A stretch of DNA of 53,396 bases from Blastopirellula sp. (GTDB taxonomy: Bacteria; Planctomycetota; Planctomycetia; Pirellulales; Pirellulaceae), in assembly GCA_002701545.1 (NCBI GenBank), contig NZVR01000002.1:1-53396 (forward strand). Direction: 5' to 3'. Every line of letters starts with the position of its first letter. Positions within the stretch are counted from its first letter, which is position 1. A program made the translations under genes and the position numbers. This document shows positions 52,817 to 53,396 of this stretch, piece by piece. The notes below the pieces were generated by a model that saw nothing but the letters and a program-made list of their open reading frames with translations, had not been told where the DNA came from and made no database searches.

Positions 52817-52945
52817 TTAATCACGGCCACATCGACATGAACCACCTTTCCACTTAGAACACTTAGATTTTTTACATCCCTTCTTTTTCTGAACCTTGAA
52901 TCGGAGGACCACGACTTGTTCACATTCGACTTTTGCCGAAGGCAT
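52817..52945 (-). CDS. 42-aa Cys-rich basic microprotein
   Basis: MPSAKVECEQVVVLRFKVQKKKGCKKSKCSKWKGGSCRCGRD; convergent with, and abutting, the Crp-family gene. Confidence 0.45.
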   Translation of the reverse strand: MPSAKVECEQVVVLRFKVQKKKGCKKSKCSKWKGGSCRCGRD

Positions 52946-53144
52946 CGCAAATCATCATATATCTAAAATCAACGTTAGCACTGGCTAAGCGACGGAATGG
53001 CGGGACAACAAAAGAAATAACAATACAAATATCATTCGTGTATGTAGTATTTTTTACAGCATGGAGTAAAAAAATATCGGCACGGGCGAGAAAATTTGCT
53101 TATGAGAGGTGAGTTGTCCTGATGGATGACTCACACCACTCCGT

Positions 53145-53171
53145 CGGACCGCGCAAAAACGGTCCGATTTT
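53145..53171 (+). terminator. Rho-independent terminator
   Basis: CGGACCG-cgcaaaaa-CGGTCCG followed by ATTTTT. Confidence 0.7.
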
Positions 53172-53256
53172 TGCATTCGCAACAAACAGAGGTAAAAAAA
53201 GGCACATCAGAACAAATCTTTTTGTGTAGCGCTTATTACTTTTCTCTCCAGAATAA

Positions 53257-53280
53257 AAAAGCCCAATTATTTGGGCTTTT
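53257..53280 (+). terminator. Rho-independent terminator immediately upstream of the porin gene
   Basis: AAAAGCCCA-attatt-TGGGCTTTT, ends 17 nt before the porin ATG. Confidence 0.75.
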
Positions 53281-53297
53281 CCTGTGTGAGGAATCTC

Positions 53298-53396
53298 ATG
53301 AAACTCTTCCAGCAACTGCTGGTGGCGCCTGCCGCATTGGCCCTTTTGGCTCCCGTCGCTCAAGCTGCTGAGCTGAACATCAATGGTGTCTCCGAC
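53298..53396 (+). CDS. somA: SomA-type outer-membrane porin, N-terminal fragment (continues past the window)
   Basis: MKLFQQLLVAPAALALLAPVAQAAELNINGVSD: signal peptide plus the AELNINGVSD start typical of marine Synechococcus SLH/OprB porins. Confidence 0.8.
   Translation, partial: MKLFQQLLVAPAALALLAPVAQAAELNINGVSD

Noticed and set aside
1-53396. CRISPR arrays, transposases/IS termini, rRNA and tRNA genes
   Set aside because: None recognised when reading both strands; no regularly spaced direct repeats or transposase motifs.

Overview
The gene content looks like a marine picocyanobacterium (Synechococcus-type): DUF1651, DUF4278, NblA-like and DUF2805 small proteins, a PaO-like Rieske oxygenase, and the start of a SomA-type porin at the right edge. 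This assignment is inference from gene families, not from a database match. The left and middle parts are AT-rich with low coding density and many tiny secreted or membrane ORFs, which suggests genomic-island-like DNA. Recognisable genes include a COG0523/CobW-like GTPase plus metallophosphoesterase, a degenerate metallophosphoesterase paralogue, an RTX-repeat protein, an arylsulfatase with an adjacent formylglycine-generating enzyme, a pyruvate/indolepyruvate decarboxylase-like enzyme, a LOG-family protein, an HPPD-like VOC protein, an M28 peptidase, a YjbQ/UPF0047 protein, SelO, a J-domain protein next to an HNH-nuclease-like protein, an SDR, a sulfotransferase, an FAD monooxygenase and a Crp-family regulator. 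The strongest leads are: (1) an identical 15-bp Fur/Zur-like operator (TGAGAATGATTCCCA) upstream of both the COG0523/metallophosphoesterase pair and the distant degenerate paralogue; (2) a two-gene J-domain + HNH module preceded by a perfect inverted repeat; (3) a Downstream-peptide (glutamine riboswitch)-like leader, with compatible P1/P2/pseudoknot pairing, before a 33-aa YRG-motif ORF; (4) a divergent HPPD-like protein; (5) a ~95-bp duplicated non-coding element ending in the same GC hairpin; and (6) several micro-ORFs below the 60-aa track cutoff. No tRNA, rRNA, CRISPR array or transposase was recognised. All family calls are by eye.
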